Shown here piece by piece: positions 1 to 10,644 of a DNA stretch of 63,517 nt (the first letter of the stretch is position 1; every line of letters starts with the position of its first letter). The DNA is from Pseudomonas sp. GM48 (GTDB lineage Bacteria; Pseudomonadota; Gammaproteobacteria; Pseudomonadales; Pseudomonadaceae). The position numbers and the translations under genes are program-made. The stretch lies in NCBI RefSeq assembly GCF_000282335.1, contig NZ_AKJM01000035.1, positions 1-63,517 of the forward strand, written 5' to 3'. The notes under the pieces are model-generated. The model saw nothing but the letters and a program-made list of their open reading frames with translations. It searched no databases and had not been told where the DNA came from.

Positions 1-37
1 GCCGAACGCAGCCTCGCGGGCTCGGCAGCTGCTACAA
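1..37. repeat. Truncated half of a class D palindromic repeat
   Basis: The first 37 bases match the right half of the complete palindrome at 50169-50270: both hold a GCAGCCTCG core and end in CTCGGCAGCTGCTACA. The window edge cuts off the left half. Bases 38-123 hold no feature I can identify. Confidence 0.6.
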
Positions 38-123
38 AGGGTGGCGCGGCTGAAATTGCTTAACTGACTGGCATTAACCCATGCAGTCGCCTTTTTCATT
101 GACGAATCAGTGCCTTGGAGAGC

Positions 124-174
124 CCCGCGATTTCGCGGGAAGGCCCAACAACGCTTGAGCGAAATCCGTTGGGC
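124..174 (+). promoter_or_regulatory. Two consecutive hairpins upstream of the iron permease gene
   Basis: CCCGCG (124-129) pairs with CGCGGG (134-139), and GCCCAAC (143-149) pairs with GTTGGGC (168-174). Both lie 40-95 bases upstream of the permease start. They could be the terminator of an upstream gene or a structured leader. There is no T-run after either hairpin, so a simple intrinsic terminator is unlikely. Confidence 0.3.
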
Positions 175-199
175 GTTAACAATATGTAACTTCGTTTTG

Positions 200-218
200 C
201 AAATTGAGATTCATTCAT
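200..218 (+). promoter_or_regulatory. Weak candidate Fur box overlapping the permease start
   Basis: These 19 bases match the Fur consensus GATAATGATAATCATTATC at 11 positions by hand alignment, including the TCATT core. The site overlaps the start codon at 217. An iron permease would be an expected Fur target, but 11 of 19 is weak and may be chance. Confidence 0.2.
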
Positions 219-2115
219 GATTGCCCCCGCCCGTTTCCTGGCCTGGCTGTTGCTGCCGCTGTTCGCGGCGTGCAGCTTTCAACTGCTGGCCGCCTCCGCC
301 GAAGGTGCGCCGCAGGCGCTGCACTTGCTCGATTACATCAGCGCGGATTACCCGGACACGGTGCAGGCGGGCAGCATCACGGACCAGGCCGGATTTCGTA
401 CGCAGCAAGAATCGGTCGAAACGCTGGGAAGTCTGATGGCGGCCATGCCAGCCAAACCGGAAACAGCCGCGCTGGAGCAAAGCCTGACCGCGCTGGAAGG
501 TTCCATCAGCGCCCGTCAGGACGGTGTCGAAGTCACTCGCCAAGCCCGGCAACTGGGTGCGAAGCTGGCCGTGGCCTATGAAGTCAGTCAGGCCCCGGTC
601 ATTACGCCGGACCCGTCGCGTGGGGCGCCGCTGTACGCCCAGCATTGCTCGGTCTGCCATGGCGACACGGGGGCCGGCGATGGCCCGGCGGGTGTCGGTA
701 TGACGCCAGCGCCGTCCAACCTGCGCGATACCACGCGGCTGGATCGCCTGAGCCTCTACGCGATCTACAGCACTTTGGGCCTGGGCATTGAAGGGACTGA
801 CATGCCGGCCTTTGCCGACCAACTGGATGATCGCCAGCGCTGGGACCTGGCCACCTATATCGCCAGCTTCAGTGTCGACCTGGCGACGGCCAATGCAGAC
901 AAAACCTACAACATCGCCGACCTGGCCCGTCAGACCCCGGCCGAAGTACAGACCGCCGAAGGCCCACAAGCCGCTGCGACGTTCCGTGCCCAGCGGGCGC
1001 AACCGCCGCAGGTCAAGCGTGGCCCGGCACAACTGCTCGACTACACCGCGGCCACTCTGGACAAGAGCATCGCGGCGTATCGTGCCGGTGAGCATGATCA
1101 GGCTTATGACTTATCGGTAGCGGCGTATCTGGAAGGCTTCGAGCTGGTTGAAAGCTCGCTGGATAACATTGACGCCAACGTGCGTAAAGACACTGAAAAA
1201 TCCCTGATGGCTTACCGTCAGTCGCTGCAGGACGGCCTGTCGGTGAGTGACGTCGAACAGCGCCTGGATGCGGCCAAGGCCCGGTTGAAAACCTCGGCCG
1301 GTCTGCTGGGCAACGACGGTTTGAGTTGGTCGCTGAGTTACATTTCCGGCCTGCTGATTCTGCTGCGCGAAGGTCTGGAAGCGATTCTGGTGCTGGCGGC
1401 GATCCTGGCTTTCCTGCGTAACACGGGTCAACAGACGGCGGTGCGCAGCGTCAACGTCGGTTGGGGCCTGGCGTTTGTAGCGGGGCTGGGTACCTGGGCG
1501 CTGGCAGCCTATGTCATTGATGTCAGCGGTTCACAGCGTGAATTGCTGGAAGGCGCGACGGCGTTGTTTGCCAGCGTCATGGTGTTGTGGCTGGGCGTGT
1601 GGATGCACGACCGTCGTCACGCGGCGGCCTGGCAGGATTACATCAAGACCAGCCTGGTGGGCGGCGGCGGGCGTTTCGGCTTTGCGACCCTGGCGTTTTT
1701 CTCGGTGTATCGCGAACTGTTCGAGGTGATTCTGTTCTACGAAACCCTGTGGTTGCAGGCGGGTCCCGCGGGACACAACGCAGTGCTGGCCGGCGGGGCC
1801 ACGGCGCTGGTGTTGCTGGTCGGCCTGGCCTGGGTGATTTTGCGCGGTTCGGCGAAGCTGCCGCTGGCGCTGTTCTTCAGCATCAACGCGGGTCTACTGT
1901 GCGCCTTGTCGGTGGTGTTTGCCGGGCATGGCGTGAAAGCGCTGCAAGAAGCCGGGATCTTCGGCACGCGACCGGTACCGTTCTTTGACTTTGAATGGTT
2001 GGGAATCCATGCCGATGCGTATTCGCTGAGCGCTCAGGTTGTGGCGATCATTGCGATTGTCGTGTTGTACGGTCGTAGCCGGGTGGTCGAGAGGCAGCGG
2101 GTGCAGGTTTCTTAA
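217..2115 (+). CDS. Cytochrome c / FTR1-family iron permease fusion protein
   Basis: A 632-residue membrane protein predicted to move iron across the inner membrane. Residues 1-26 look like a signal peptide. A cytochrome c domain follows, with the haem motif C144-S-V-C147-H148 on the periplasmic side. The C-terminal half, from about residue 370, is an FTR1/EfeU-type permease with about seven hydrophobic segments and the two iron-binding motifs R384-E-G-L-E388 and R499-E-L-F-E503. Classical EfeU lacks the haem domain and works with EfeO and EfeB, which are absent here, so the haem may supply the ferrous-iron oxidation step; that is inference. No strong ribosome binding site precedes the ATG at 217, but the start gives an intact signal peptide. 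Confidence 0.85.
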   Translation: MIAPARFLAWLLLPLFAACSFQLLAASAEGAPQALHLLDYISADYPDTVQAGSITDQAGFRTQQESVETLGSLMAAMPAKPETAALEQSLTALEGSISARQDGVEVTRQARQLGAKLAVAYEVSQAPVITPDPSRGAPLYAQHCSVCHGDTGAGDGPAGVGMTPAPSNLRDTTRLDRLSLYAIYSTLGLGIEGTDMPAFADQLDDRQRWDLATYIASFSVDLATANADKTYNIADLARQTPAEVQTAEGPQAAATFRAQRAQPPQVKRGPAQLLDYTAATLDKSIAAYRAGEHDQAYDLSVAAYLEGFELVESSLDNIDANVRKDTEKSLMAYRQSLQDGLSVSDVEQRLDAAKARLKTSAGLLGNDGLSWSLSYISGLLILLREGLEAILVLAAILAFLRNTGQQTAVRSVNVGWGLAFVAGLGTWALAAYVIDVSGSQRELLEGATALFASVMVLWLGVWMHDRRHAAAWQDYIKTSLVGGGGRFGFATLAFFSVYRELFEVILFYETLWLQAGPAGHNAVLAGGATALVLLVGLAWVILRGSAKLPLALFFSINAGLLCALSVVFAGHGVKALQEAGIFGTRPVPFFDFEWLGIHADAYSLSAQVVAIIAIVVLYGRSRVVERQRVQVS

Positions 2116-2138
2116 ACGGCATTCGCTTCGCTTACTTT

Positions 2139-2198
2139 CGCGGGCAAGCCATGCTCCCACAGGTTTAGCGTTAACCTGTGGGAGCGTGGCTTGCCCGT
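2139..2198. repeat. REP-like inverted repeat, class A variant
   Basis: Two near-perfect 25-base arms face each other around an 11-base loop; each holds the GTGGGAGCGTGGCTTGCCCG type of sequence. Orientation is opposite to most class A pairs here, and the short spacing gives one strong hairpin between the permease gene and the YaiI-like gene. Confidence 0.75.
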
Positions 2199-2224
2199 GA
2201 TGCTTTTCAACAGAGGAAAAACCA

Positions 2225-2680
2225 ATGCGTGTGTGGATCGATGCCGACGCCTGTCCGCGGGCAGCCAAGGACCTGGTGGTGAAGTTCGCCCTCAAGCGCC
2301 AGTTCGAAGTGGTGCTGGTGGCCGGACAGCCGCAGACCAAGCCGGAGCTGGCGCTGGTCAAGTTGATCGTGGTGCCGAGCGGCCCGGATGCGGCCGATGA
2401 TTACCTGGTGGAACACGCGGTCCCCGGTGAACTGGTGATCTGCAGCGATGTGCCATTGGCCGACCGACTGGTGAAGAAGGGCGTGGCAGCGCTCGATCCA
2501 CGGGGCAAGGAGTTTGATGCGCAGAACATGGGCGAGCGATTGGCCGTGCGCAACCTGTTCACCGATTTGCGCGAACAGGGGCAAATGGGTGGGGGGCCAG
2601 CGCCGTTCGGCGACCGTGAAAAGCAGGCGTTTGCCAATGCGCTGGACCGGATCCTCACCCGGCTGGCCCGCAAAACTTGA
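2225..2680 (+). CDS. UPF0178 / YaiI-YqxD family protein
   Basis: A 151-residue cytoplasmic protein whose length and N-terminal motif D6-A-D-A-C-P11 fit the UPF0178 (YaiI/YqxD) family, distantly related to PIN/NYN-like nuclease folds. The acidic N-terminus could bind metal, but the biochemical role is not established. The ATG at 2225 is preceded by AGAGG at 2212-2216, a good ribosome binding site. It lies 110 bases after the iron permease, with a REP-like hairpin between them, so it may be transcribed separately. Confidence 0.85.
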   Translation: MRVWIDADACPRAAKDLVVKFALKRQFEVVLVAGQPQTKPELALVKLIVVPSGPDAADDYLVEHAVPGELVICSDVPLADRLVKKGVAALDPRGKEFDAQNMGERLAVRNLFTDLREQGQMGGGPAPFGDREKQAFANALDRILTRLARKT

Positions 2681-2692
2681 ATGAGCCCGATC

Positions 2693-2825
2693 CTTGTGGC
2701 GAGGGAGCTTGCTCCCGTTGGGTTGCGAAGCAGCCCCAAAACCATTCACTTCGGTTTCAAGAGGCCCGGTCAGCCGGTACTACGGCTGCTGCGCAGCCGA
2801 ACGGGAGCAAGCTCCCTCGCCACAA
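2693..2825. repeat. REPIN-like inverted pair, class C
   Basis: The left arm TTGTGGCGAGGGAGCTTGCT and its reverse complement near 2805-2824 flank about 90 less-conserved bases. The same arms occur at 30065-30181 and 33572-33680. It fills the space between the convergent yaiI-like and elbB genes. Confidence 0.85.
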
Positions 2826-2839
2826 AAAACAGTCAACAT

Positions 2840-3508
2840 TCAGGCGTCGTTTTCGTGGGTCAGTTCGAGCACGCGGTCGACCAGTTTGTTAATGCCGGAA
2901 GCCACCTCGCTGATGCTCTGCGCCAGCATATAAGCCGGGGTGCTCACCAGTTTGCGCGCCTTGTCCTCGACGATGTCGCCGACGGCGCAATCGGTATGAG
3001 TGGCACCCATCTTGTTCATCGCAGCAGCGGTGTCGGTGTCGTTGCCAATGGTGCAGGTCACGCCAGGGCCGTAGATCTTTGCCGCCAGGGCAGGGGAGAT
3101 ACACATCAACCCCACCGGTTTGCCGGCCTCGGCAAAAGCCTCCGTCAGTGCCAGGACATCCGGTTGAACGGTGCAGCCGGCGCCTTCGATGGCAAAGTTG
3201 GACAGGTTCTTGGCCGAGCCGAAGCCGCCGGGCACGATCAGCGCATCGAAGTCATCGACGTTCGCGTCACGGATATCCTTGATGTTGCCCCGGGCAATCC
3301 GCGCCGATTCCACCAGCACGTTGCGCGACTCGGGCATTTCTTTGCCCGTCAGGTGGTTGATCACATGCAACTGCGCGATGTTCGGTGCGAAACACTGCAC
3401 CTGGGCGCCGCGCTGGTCCAGACGCAGCAGGGTGATGACGCTCTCGTGGAGCTCGGCGCCGTCGTACACGCCACAACCGGAAAGGATCACTGCAACTTTT
3501 TTGCTCAT
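2840..3508 (-). CDS. elbB: Isoprenoid biosynthesis glyoxalase ElbB
   Basis: A 222-residue DJ-1/PfpI-superfamily protein of the ElbB (SCRP-27A) type. The nucleophile-elbow cysteine is C136 in the segment GLMCISPA. ElbB of E. coli has weak glyoxalase activity and was linked genetically to early isoprenoid synthesis; the physiological substrate is uncertain. The ATG at 3508 has a GGAG ribosome binding site about eight bases upstream. The gene ends against the class C repeat and faces the YaiI-like gene. Its start region is divergent from the sterol-desaturase-like gene, with 115 bases between them that must hold both promoters. Confidence 0.88.
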   Translation of the reverse strand: MSKKVAVILSGCGVYDGAELHESVITLLRLDQRGAQVQCFAPNIAQLHVINHLTGKEMPESRNVLVESARIARGNIKDIRDANVDDFDALIVPGGFGSAKNLSNFAIEGAGCTVQPDVLALTEAFAEAGKPVGLMCISPALAAKIYGPGVTCTIGNDTDTAAAMNKMGATHTDCAVGDIVEDKARKLVSTPAYMLAQSISEVASGINKLVDRVLELTHENDA

Positions 3509-3623
3509 GGGCTTTTCTCCAGATTCATGGCGTTAAATGTCCACTAATTTGTCACTCGTTGCCATAGGGTTAATTCACGGCTACACATAGCATCTGTCCT
3601 CAAGATTCCGATCAGGGCGCGTC

Positions 3624-4859
3624 ATGGACTTCATTCTGTATGCGGTGCCGTTTTTCTTTGTGCTGATCGCCGTCGAACTGCTGACCGACCGTTGGCGCGG
3701 GGTGAGCAACTATCGGGTGGCGGACGCGATCAACAGCATCAGCACCGGTGTGCTGTCGACCACCACGGGCCTTTTGACCAAGGGTGTGGGTCTGGTGACC
3801 TACGCTTTTGCCCTCCAGCATCTGGCGCTGTTTGAACTGTCGGCCGACAGCCTCTGGACCTGGGTGTTTGCCTTTGTCTTCTACGATTTCTGCTACTACT
3901 GGCTGCACCGCATGGGCCACGAGCGCAACATCCTCTGGGCCGCCCATTCGGTGCATCACCAGAGCGAGGACTACAACCTTTCCACGGCCTTGCGCCAGAC
4001 CAGTACCGGTTTCTTGCTGAGCTGGATCTTCTATCTGCCGATGGCGGTGTTCGGCGTGCCGCTGCTGGTGTTCGTCAGCGTCGCGGCGCTGAACCTGCTG
4101 TACCAGTTCTGGGTGCACACCCGGCACATTCCCAAGCTTGGCTGGTTCGAATGGTTCTTCGTCACGCCGTCCAATCATCGGGCTCACCACGCACAGAACG
4201 CTCTCTACATGGATCGCAACTACGGCGGCGTGTTCATTATTTGGGACCGTCTGTTCGGCTCGTTCCAGGAAGAAGACGACAACGAGCCGGTGATCTTCGG
4301 CGTGACCACGCCGCTGGCGAGCTGGAATCCGGTATGGGCGAACGTGCAGTTCTACGCGCAGTTGTGGGCCGATGCCCGGCGTGCCGAAAACACCTGGGAC
4401 AAGCTGCGGATCTGGTTCATGCGCACCGGCTGGCGCCCGGCGGACGTGGCGGCCAAGTACCCGATGAACAAGCCGGACCTGACCCGGTTCCGCAAGTTCG
4501 AGGTGCCGCTGGACGGGCGTCAGCAGCTCTACGTGCTGTTGCAGTTCTGCGTCTACATCGCGCTCGGCAGTTACTTGATGAATCTGGAGTCGCGCTTGCC
4601 GGCCGCCGCCCTGGTGTTGGGCTGGGGAGCGGTGGCGTTCGGTCTGTTTGTGCTGGGCGTGGCCCTGGAGAATCGCCCGTGGGCATTGAAGCTGGAGCTG
4701 GTGCGGCTGGCGTCGAATTTGCCATTGGTATGGCTGGCCCCGGTGCTGGGGCTGTGGCCGGCCAGTACGGTGGGCTGGGTCGGCCTGCTCAGTTACAGCC
4801 TGGTGAGCGGCATCGGTCTCTACTGTTGCAGAAACCGCATCACTCGGTTGGCGTCGTAG
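3624..4859 (+). CDS. Sterol desaturase / fatty acid hydroxylase superfamily membrane protein
   Basis: A 411-residue integral membrane protein. Three histidine clusters of the diiron fatty-acid-hydroxylase superfamily are visible: H95-X3-H99, H108-X2-HH112 and H185-X2-HH189. Hydrophobic stretches lie on both sides, and an extra hydrophobic C-terminal region from about residue 300 follows the catalytic domain. Members hydroxylate or desaturate lipids; the substrate cannot be read from the sequence, and bacteria of this group do not make sterols. Its last 20 bases overlap the end of the convergent DedA gene. Confidence 0.85.
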   Translation: MDFILYAVPFFFVLIAVELLTDRWRGVSNYRVADAINSISTGVLSTTTGLLTKGVGLVTYAFALQHLALFELSADSLWTWVFAFVFYDFCYYWLHRMGHERNILWAAHSVHHQSEDYNLSTALRQTSTGFLLSWIFYLPMAVFGVPLLVFVSVAALNLLYQFWVHTRHIPKLGWFEWFFVTPSNHRAHHAQNALYMDRNYGGVFIIWDRLFGSFQEEDDNEPVIFGVTTPLASWNPVWANVQFYAQLWADARRAENTWDKLRIWFMRTGWRPADVAAKYPMNKPDLTRFRKFEVPLDGRQQLYVLLQFCVYIALGSYLMNLESRLPAAALVLGWGAVAFGLFVLGVALENRPWALKLELVRLASNLPLVWLAPVLGLWPASTVGWVGLLSYSLVSGIGLYCCRNRITRLAS

Positions 4860-5472
4860 GGCCTTCGGTATTGGTCCGCGCAGTTTTCAGGGCTTGTTCG
4901 TCGGCGTAGACCTGCTTGGCCAGGCGGGCATTCTTGAAGCGCCGGCGCAGCCACAGTACGAAGCCCAGGACCAGCAGCGCACCGAGCACCCAGAGTTCGT
5001 ACTTCTTCACACTGCCGAGCATGCCTTCGAGCACTGCGCCGAAATGGTACGCGGCCGCTGCCAGTGCGGCGGCCCAGATCGCCGCGCCAATGCCGTTGAG
5101 CAGCAGGTAACGACCCGGCGGATAGCCCGACAGCCCGATGGCCACCGGCATGACCGTACGTAAACCGTAAACGAAGCGGAAGCTCAGTACCCAGATGTCC
5201 GGATGCTTGCGAATGTGTTCCAGCGCCCGGTCACCCATCATTTGCCAGCGGGGTTTGCGCGCCAGCAGTTTGCGGCCGTGTTTGCGCCCCAGGAAATACC
5301 ACAGCTGGTCGCCGGCATAACTGCCGAAGAAGGCCACGACCACCACCAGGTTGATGTCCATGTATCCACGGAACGCAAGGAAGCCCGCGAGTACCAGAAT
5401 GGTTTCGCCTTCGAAGAACGTGCCTAGAAAGAGGGCAAAGTAGCCGAAGTCATGCAGAAATTGTTGGAGCAT
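4840..5472 (-). CDS. DedA family (SNARE-associated/VTT) membrane protein
   Basis: A 210-residue inner-membrane protein. It starts with a short amphipathic stretch, followed by GTFFEGETILVLAGFLA and later FRFVYGLRTVMPVAIGLSGY, both typical of DedA proteins, and ends in a charged tail. DedA proteins are lipid scramblases or flippases for undecaprenyl phosphate or phosphatidylethanolamine and support membrane-potential homeostasis. The start at 5472 is chosen because the conserved domain begins there; the reading frame stays open far upstream but that part is antisense to hemB. It is convergent with the sterol-desaturase-like gene, overlapping by 20 bases. Confidence 0.87.
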   Translation of the reverse strand: MLQQFLHDFGYFALFLGTFFEGETILVLAGFLAFRGYMDINLVVVVAFFGSYAGDQLWYFLGRKHGRKLLARKPRWQMMGDRALEHIRKHPDIWVLSFRFVYGLRTVMPVAIGLSGYPPGRYLLLNGIGAAIWAAALAAAAYHFGAVLEGMLGSVKKYELWVLGALLVLGFVLWLRRRFKNARLAKQVYADEQALKTARTNTEGPTTPTE

Positions 5473-5606
5473 TGTCTGGGTGCTGGCGAAATGAACGCGC
5501 AGCCTAACCCTTCGGGCACATTCAGGAAAGTGTCCAAATGTGTCTCGACGTGAACATTTCCTACAAGGACAATGGAATGCGGCTACCTGTCGCAGCGCGC
5601 ACATAA

Positions 5607-5640
5607 CTGTCATGCGTTCGTCATAATGGCCGCTTATAAC
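5607..5640 (+). promoter_or_regulatory. Candidate PhoB box and -10 element of hemB-ppk
   Basis: CTGTCAT (5607-5613), four bases, then TCGTCAT (5618-5624) form a Pho-box-like direct repeat with 11-base periodicity (7/7 and 5/7 matches). Exactly ten bases later comes TATAAC (5635-5640), the spacing known for PhoB-dependent promoters. A further CTGTCAC begins at 5640, in phase three repeats on. Transcription would start near 5647. Confidence 0.5.
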
Positions 5641-5658
5641 TGTCACGCTCGCCCGTAA

Positions 5659-6693
<1,035 letters not shown>

Positions 6694-6711
6694 CCCTCCC
6701 AGGAACATTCG

Positions 6712-8934
6712 ATGAATACCGAAGTACTCACTGAAGTTGCCGTAAAAGACGCTCAACCAGTGGTGGAGCAAGTCCACGAGACCCCGCCGGAGCTGGAGCC
6801 AGCTCCGCCCGCGGCGGTTGTCGAAACCGCTGCGCCAGTGCCGGCGGTGGCCATTCCCGGCCTGGATGACAGCAGCCTGTACATCCACCGCGAGCTCTCG
6901 CAACTGCAGTTCAACATCCGCGTGCTGGAGCAGGCGCTGGACGAGTCCTATCCGTTGCTGGAGCGGCTGAAGTTTCTGCTGATCTTCTCCAGCAACCTGG
7001 ACGAGTTCTTCGAGATTCGCGTCGCCGGCCTCAAGAAGCAGATCACTTTCGCCCGTGAACAGGCCGGCGCCGATGGTCTGCAACCGCATCAGGCCCTGGC
7101 CCGCATCAGCGAACTGGTCCACGGTCACGTCGATCGCCAGTACGCGATCCTCAACGACATTCTGTTGCCGGAACTGGAAAAACATCAGGTCCGCTTCATC
7201 CGTCGCCGCTACTGGACGACCAAGCTGAAAACCTGGGTCCGCCGTTATTTCCGTGACGAGATCGCGCCGATCATCACCCCGATCGGCCTCGACCCGACGC
7301 ACCCGTTCCCGTTGCTGGTGAACAAGAGCCTGAACTTCATCGTCGAACTCGAAGGCATCGATGCTTTCGGTCGCGACTCCGGTCTGGCGATCATTCCGGC
7401 ACCGCGCCTGCTGCCGCGGGTGATCAAGGTTCCGGAAGAGGTCGGTGGCCCAGGTGACAACTACGTGTTCCTGTCGTCGATGATCCACGCCCACGCCGAT
7501 GACTTGTTCCAGGGCATGAAGGTCAAGGGCTGCTACCAATTCCGCCTGACCCGTAACGCCGACCTGGCGCTGGACTCCGAGGACGTCGAAGACCTGGCCC
7601 GCGCCCTGCGCGGCGAACTGTTCTCCCGTCGCTACGGTGACGCGGTACGTCTTGAAGTCGCCGATACGTGCCCGAAACACCTGTCCGACTACCTGCTCAA
7701 GCAGTTCAACCTGAGCGAGAGCGAGTTGTATCAGGTCAACGGTCCGGTGAACCTGACGCGGCTGTTCAGCATCACTGGCCTGGACAGCCAGCGCGAGCTG
7801 CAATACCTGCCGTTCACCCCGCAGATTCCGAAACTGCTGCAGAACAGCGAGAACATTTTCAGCGTGATCAGCAAGCAGGACATCCTGCTGCTGCACCCGT
7901 TCGAGTCGTTCACCCCGGTGGTCGACCTGCTGCGCCAGGCTGCCAAGGATCCACACGTGCTGGCGGTGCGCCAGACCCTGTACCGTTCCGGCGCCAACTC
8001 GGAAATCGTCGATGCGCTGGTGGATGCAGCGCGTAACGGCAAGGAAGTCACGGCGGTGATCGAACTGCGTGCGCGGTTCGACGAAGAATCCAACCTGCAA
8101 CTGGCCAGCCGCCTGCAAGCGGCCGGTGCGGTGGTGATTTACGGTGTGGTCGGCTTCAAGACCCACGCCAAGATGATGCTGATCCTGCGTCGCGAGGCTG
8201 GTGAAATCGTGCGTTACGCGCACCTCGGTACGGGTAACTACCACGCCGGCAACGCCCGCCTGTACACCGACTACAGCCTGCTGACCTCCGACGACGCCTT
8301 GTGCGAAGACGTTGGCAAACTGTTCAGTCAGTTGATCGGCATGGGTAAGACGTTGCGCATGAAGAAGTTACTGCACGCACCGTTTACCCTGAAAAAGGGC
8401 ATGCTCGACATGATTGCCCGCGAAACCCAGTTCGCCCTCGACGGCAAACCGGCGCACATCATCGCCAAGTTCAACTCGCTGACCGATCCAAAGATCATCC
8501 GCGCGCTGTACAAGGCCAGCCAGTCGGGCGTGCGCATCGATCTGGTGGTGCGTGGCATGTGCTGCCTGCGGCCTGGCATTGCCGGGGTCTCGCATAACAT
8601 CCACGTGCGTTCGATCATCGGCCGCTTCCTGGAACACACCCGGGTCTTCTACTTCCTCAACGGTGGCGACGAGCAGATGTTCCTCTCCAGTGCCGACTGG
8701 ATGGAGCGCAACCTCGACAAGCGCGTCGAGACTTGCTTCCCGGTGGAAGGCAAGAAGCTGATCATGCGGGTCAAGAAAGAGCTGGAGTTGTATCTCACCG
8801 ACAACACCCACAGCTGGAGCCTGCAGTCGGACGGCCGTTACATCCGTAACACGCCGACCGGTAACCAGAACCCGCGCAGCGCCCAGGCGACATTGCTGGA
8901 GCGTTTGGGCAGCCCGATCCTGGCAGTTCGTTAA
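6712..8934 (+). CDS. ppk: Polyphosphate kinase 1
   Basis: A 740-residue PPK1 that reversibly transfers the ATP gamma-phosphate onto polyphosphate chains. H485 in KTHAKM corresponds by motif to the autophosphorylated histidine of the family, and H642 in FLEHTR to the second catalytic histidine. The first 45 residues are a low-complexity Pro/Ala/Glu-rich extension before the conserved domain begins near residue 55, a common feature of pseudomonad PPKs. It follows hemB by 18 bases and faces ppx, sharing a bidirectional terminator with it. Confidence 0.97.
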   Translation: MNTEVLTEVAVKDAQPVVEQVHETPPELEPAPPAAVVETAAPVPAVAIPGLDDSSLYIHRELSQLQFNIRVLEQALDESYPLLERLKFLLIFSSNLDEFFEIRVAGLKKQITFAREQAGADGLQPHQALARISELVHGHVDRQYAILNDILLPELEKHQVRFIRRRYWTTKLKTWVRRYFRDEIAPIITPIGLDPTHPFPLLVNKSLNFIVELEGIDAFGRDSGLAIIPAPRLLPRVIKVPEEVGGPGDNYVFLSSMIHAHADDLFQGMKVKGCYQFRLTRNADLALDSEDVEDLARALRGELFSRRYGDAVRLEVADTCPKHLSDYLLKQFNLSESELYQVNGPVNLTRLFSITGLDSQRELQYLPFTPQIPKLLQNSENIFSVISKQDILLLHPFESFTPVVDLLRQAAKDPHVLAVRQTLYRSGANSEIVDALVDAARNGKEVTAVIELRARFDEESNLQLASRLQAAGAVVIYGVVGFKTHAKMMLILRREAGEIVRYAHLGTGNYHAGNARLYTDYSLLTSDDALCEDVGKLFSQLIGMGKTLRMKKLLHAPFTLKKGMLDMIARETQFALDGKPAHIIAKFNSLTDPKIIRALYKASQSGVRIDLVVRGMCCLRPGIAGVSHNIHVRSIIGRFLEHTRVFYFLNGGDEQMFLSSADWMERNLDKRVETCFPVEGKKLIMRVKKELELYLTDNTHSWSLQSDGRYIRNTPTGNQNPRSAQATLLERLGSPILAVR

Positions 8935-8942
8935 CACGGAAC

Positions 8943-9034
8943 CTGTGGGAGCGGGCTTGCTCGCGAAGAGGCCATCACATCCAACATCAATGTTGGCTGT
9001 TCGGCCGCCTTCGCGAGCAAGCCCGCTCCCACAT
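8943..9034. repeat. REPIN-like inverted pair, class A
   Basis: CTGTGGGAGCGGGCTTGCTC starts the left arm and its reverse complement ends the right arm near 9034. The middle holds a smaller dyad, CCAACATCAATGTTGG. It sits between ppk and the shared terminator. Confidence 0.9.
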
Positions 9035-9045
9035 GGGTTGTGAAC

Positions 9046-9076
9046 AAAAAAAGGCCTTCCGAAGAAGGCCTTTTTC
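9046..9076. terminator. Bidirectional intrinsic terminator between ppk and ppx
   Basis: AAAAAGGCCTTC (9048-9059) and GAAGGCCTTTTT (9064-9075) are perfect complements around a four-base loop. The A-run on one side and T-run on the other make it work in both directions, for ppk and for ppx. Confidence 0.93.
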
Positions 9077-9080
9077 AATT

Positions 9081-10583
9081 TCAGCGCACGCTCAGCACAA
9101 TGTCGACCCGGGTCAGCCATTGCGCTTCAATTTCAAAGTCGGCCTGGGTCAGCTGGTTTTCGTCCAGCCAGTTTTCCGGGAATACCACTTCCAGGCTGTT
9201 GCCACTGGCGTTCAGTTCCACCTGAGGCATTTGCTGGGTGCCACGGATGTGGTGGAACAGGATCGCAAAGCGCAGCAGCACGCACAGGCGAATCAGCTTG
9301 GTGCCGTCGTCACCGAATTCGGCGAACTTGTCCTTGGGAATGTTGCGTCGGTGGCCGCGTACCAGCAGCGCGAGCATCAACTGATCTTCGCGGGAGAACC
9401 CGGCGAGGTCCGAGTGCTCGATCAGGTAGGCGCCGTGCTTGTGGTACTGGTAGTGAGCGATGTCCAGGCCCACTTCATGGACCTTGGCCGCCCAGCCGAG
9501 CAGTTCGCGCCAGACGCCGTCTTCCAGATCCCAGTCCTCGGCCACCTGATCGAACGCATGCAACGCCTTGCGCTCGACCCGTGCCGCCTGTTCCTGATCG
9601 ACGTGGTAGCGCCCCATCAGCGAAGTGAGGGTGCGTTCGCGCACGTCTTCGTGATGATGGCGGCCCAGCAGGTCATAGAGCACGCCTTCGCGCAGGGCGC
9701 CTTCGCAGTGATCCATGCGTTGCAGTTCGAGGGAGTCGAATATCGCTTCGAGAATCGCCAGGCCGGCCGGGAAAATTGCCCGGCGATCCGGCTTGATACC
9801 TTCGAAATCGATTTTCTCGACGTCGCCCAGCTTGATCAGTTTGCGTTTGAGCCAGGCCAGGCCTTCGGCGTTGACCTCGCCGGTGCCGTGGCCGCCAGCC
9901 TTCAGTGCCAGGCCGATGGCGCGGATGGTGCCCGAGGAGCCGATGGCTTCATCCCAGGTCAGGCGGTGCAGGGCGTGCTCGATGCTCATGATCTCCAGAC
10001 GCGCCGCGGTGTACGCCTGGGCGTAACGGGCCGGGGTGATCTTGCCGTCCTTGAAATAACGCTGGGTATAGCTGACGCAACCCATCTGCAGGCTTTCGCG
10101 CAGCAGCGGTTCGAAGCGCTGGCCAATGATGAATTCGGTACTGCCGCCGCCGATGTCCGTCACCAGGCGCTTGCCCGGGGTGTCGGCGAGGGTGTGGGAC
10201 ACGCCGAGGTAGATCAGGCGCGCTTCTTCACGGCCGGAAATGACTTCCACCGGGTGGCCGAGAATTTCTTCGGCACGATGGATGAATTCGGCGCGGTTGC
10301 GGGCTTCACGCAAGGCGTTGGTGCCAACGATGCGCACGGCGCCGGTCGGCATACCGCTGATCAGTTGGGCGAAGCGCTTGAGGCAATCGAGCCCGCGCTG
10401 CATGGATTCTTCGCTGAGGTGGCGTTCTTCGTCGATGCCGGCGGCCAGCTGAACCTTCTCCCCGAGACGCTCGAGTATACGGATTTCATCGTTCTGGGCC
10501 TTGGCCACGACCATGTGAAAGCTGTTGGAGCCCAGGTCGATTGCGGCGATCAGGGACAGATTCTTGGCTTGGGATTGCGGCAT
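9081..10583 (-). CDS. ppx: Exopolyphosphatase (Ppx/GppA family)
   Basis: A 500-residue enzyme that removes terminal phosphate from polyphosphate and may hydrolyse pppGpp. The ASKHA-type ATPase-fold motifs are visible: [15 protein letters not shown] near the N-terminus and [14 protein letters not shown] about 120 residues later. The C-terminal half has the HD-like domain with [10 protein letters not shown]. The start at 10583 (MPQSQAKN) is preferred over an upstream ATG because the conserved domain begins 12 residues later and the earlier segment is unlike the family. It converges on ppk, the opposing enzyme, and its last bases abut the shared terminator. Confidence 0.95.
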   Translation of the reverse strand: MPQSQAKNLSLIAAIDLGSNSFHMVVAKAQNDEIRILERLGEKVQLAAGIDEERHLSEESMQRGLDCLKRFAQLISGMPTGAVRIVGTNALREARNRAEFIHRAEEILGHPVEVISGREEARLIYLGVSHTLADTPGKRLVTDIGGGSTEFIIGQRFEPLLRESLQMGCVSYTQRYFKDGKITPARYAQAYTAARLEIMSIEHALHRLTWDEAIGSSGTIRAIGLALKAGGHGTGEVNAEGLAWLKRKLIKLGDVEKIDFEGIKPDRRAIFPAGLAILEAIFDSLELQRMDHCEGALREGVLYDLLGRHHHEDVRERTLTSLMGRYHVDQEQAARVERKALHAFDQVAEDWDLEDGVWRELLGWAAKVHEVGLDIAHYQYHKHGAYLIEHSDLAGFSREDQLMLALLVRGHRRNIPKDKFAEFGDDGTKLIRLCVLLRFAILFHHIRGTQQMPQVELNASGNSLEVVFPENWLDENQLTQADFEIEAQWLTRVDIVLSVR

Positions 10584-10644
10584 GGTCGGGGGTCTCGGTC
10601 GATAACCTCGACATCGTGCCACGATCAAAGGCTGCCGCCAACGC

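Noticed and set aside
8943..9034. Direct-repeat array or CRISPR
   Set aside because: Repeats with this sequence occur singly or as inverted pairs in separate gaps, never as regularly spaced direct arrays, and no cas gene is present.
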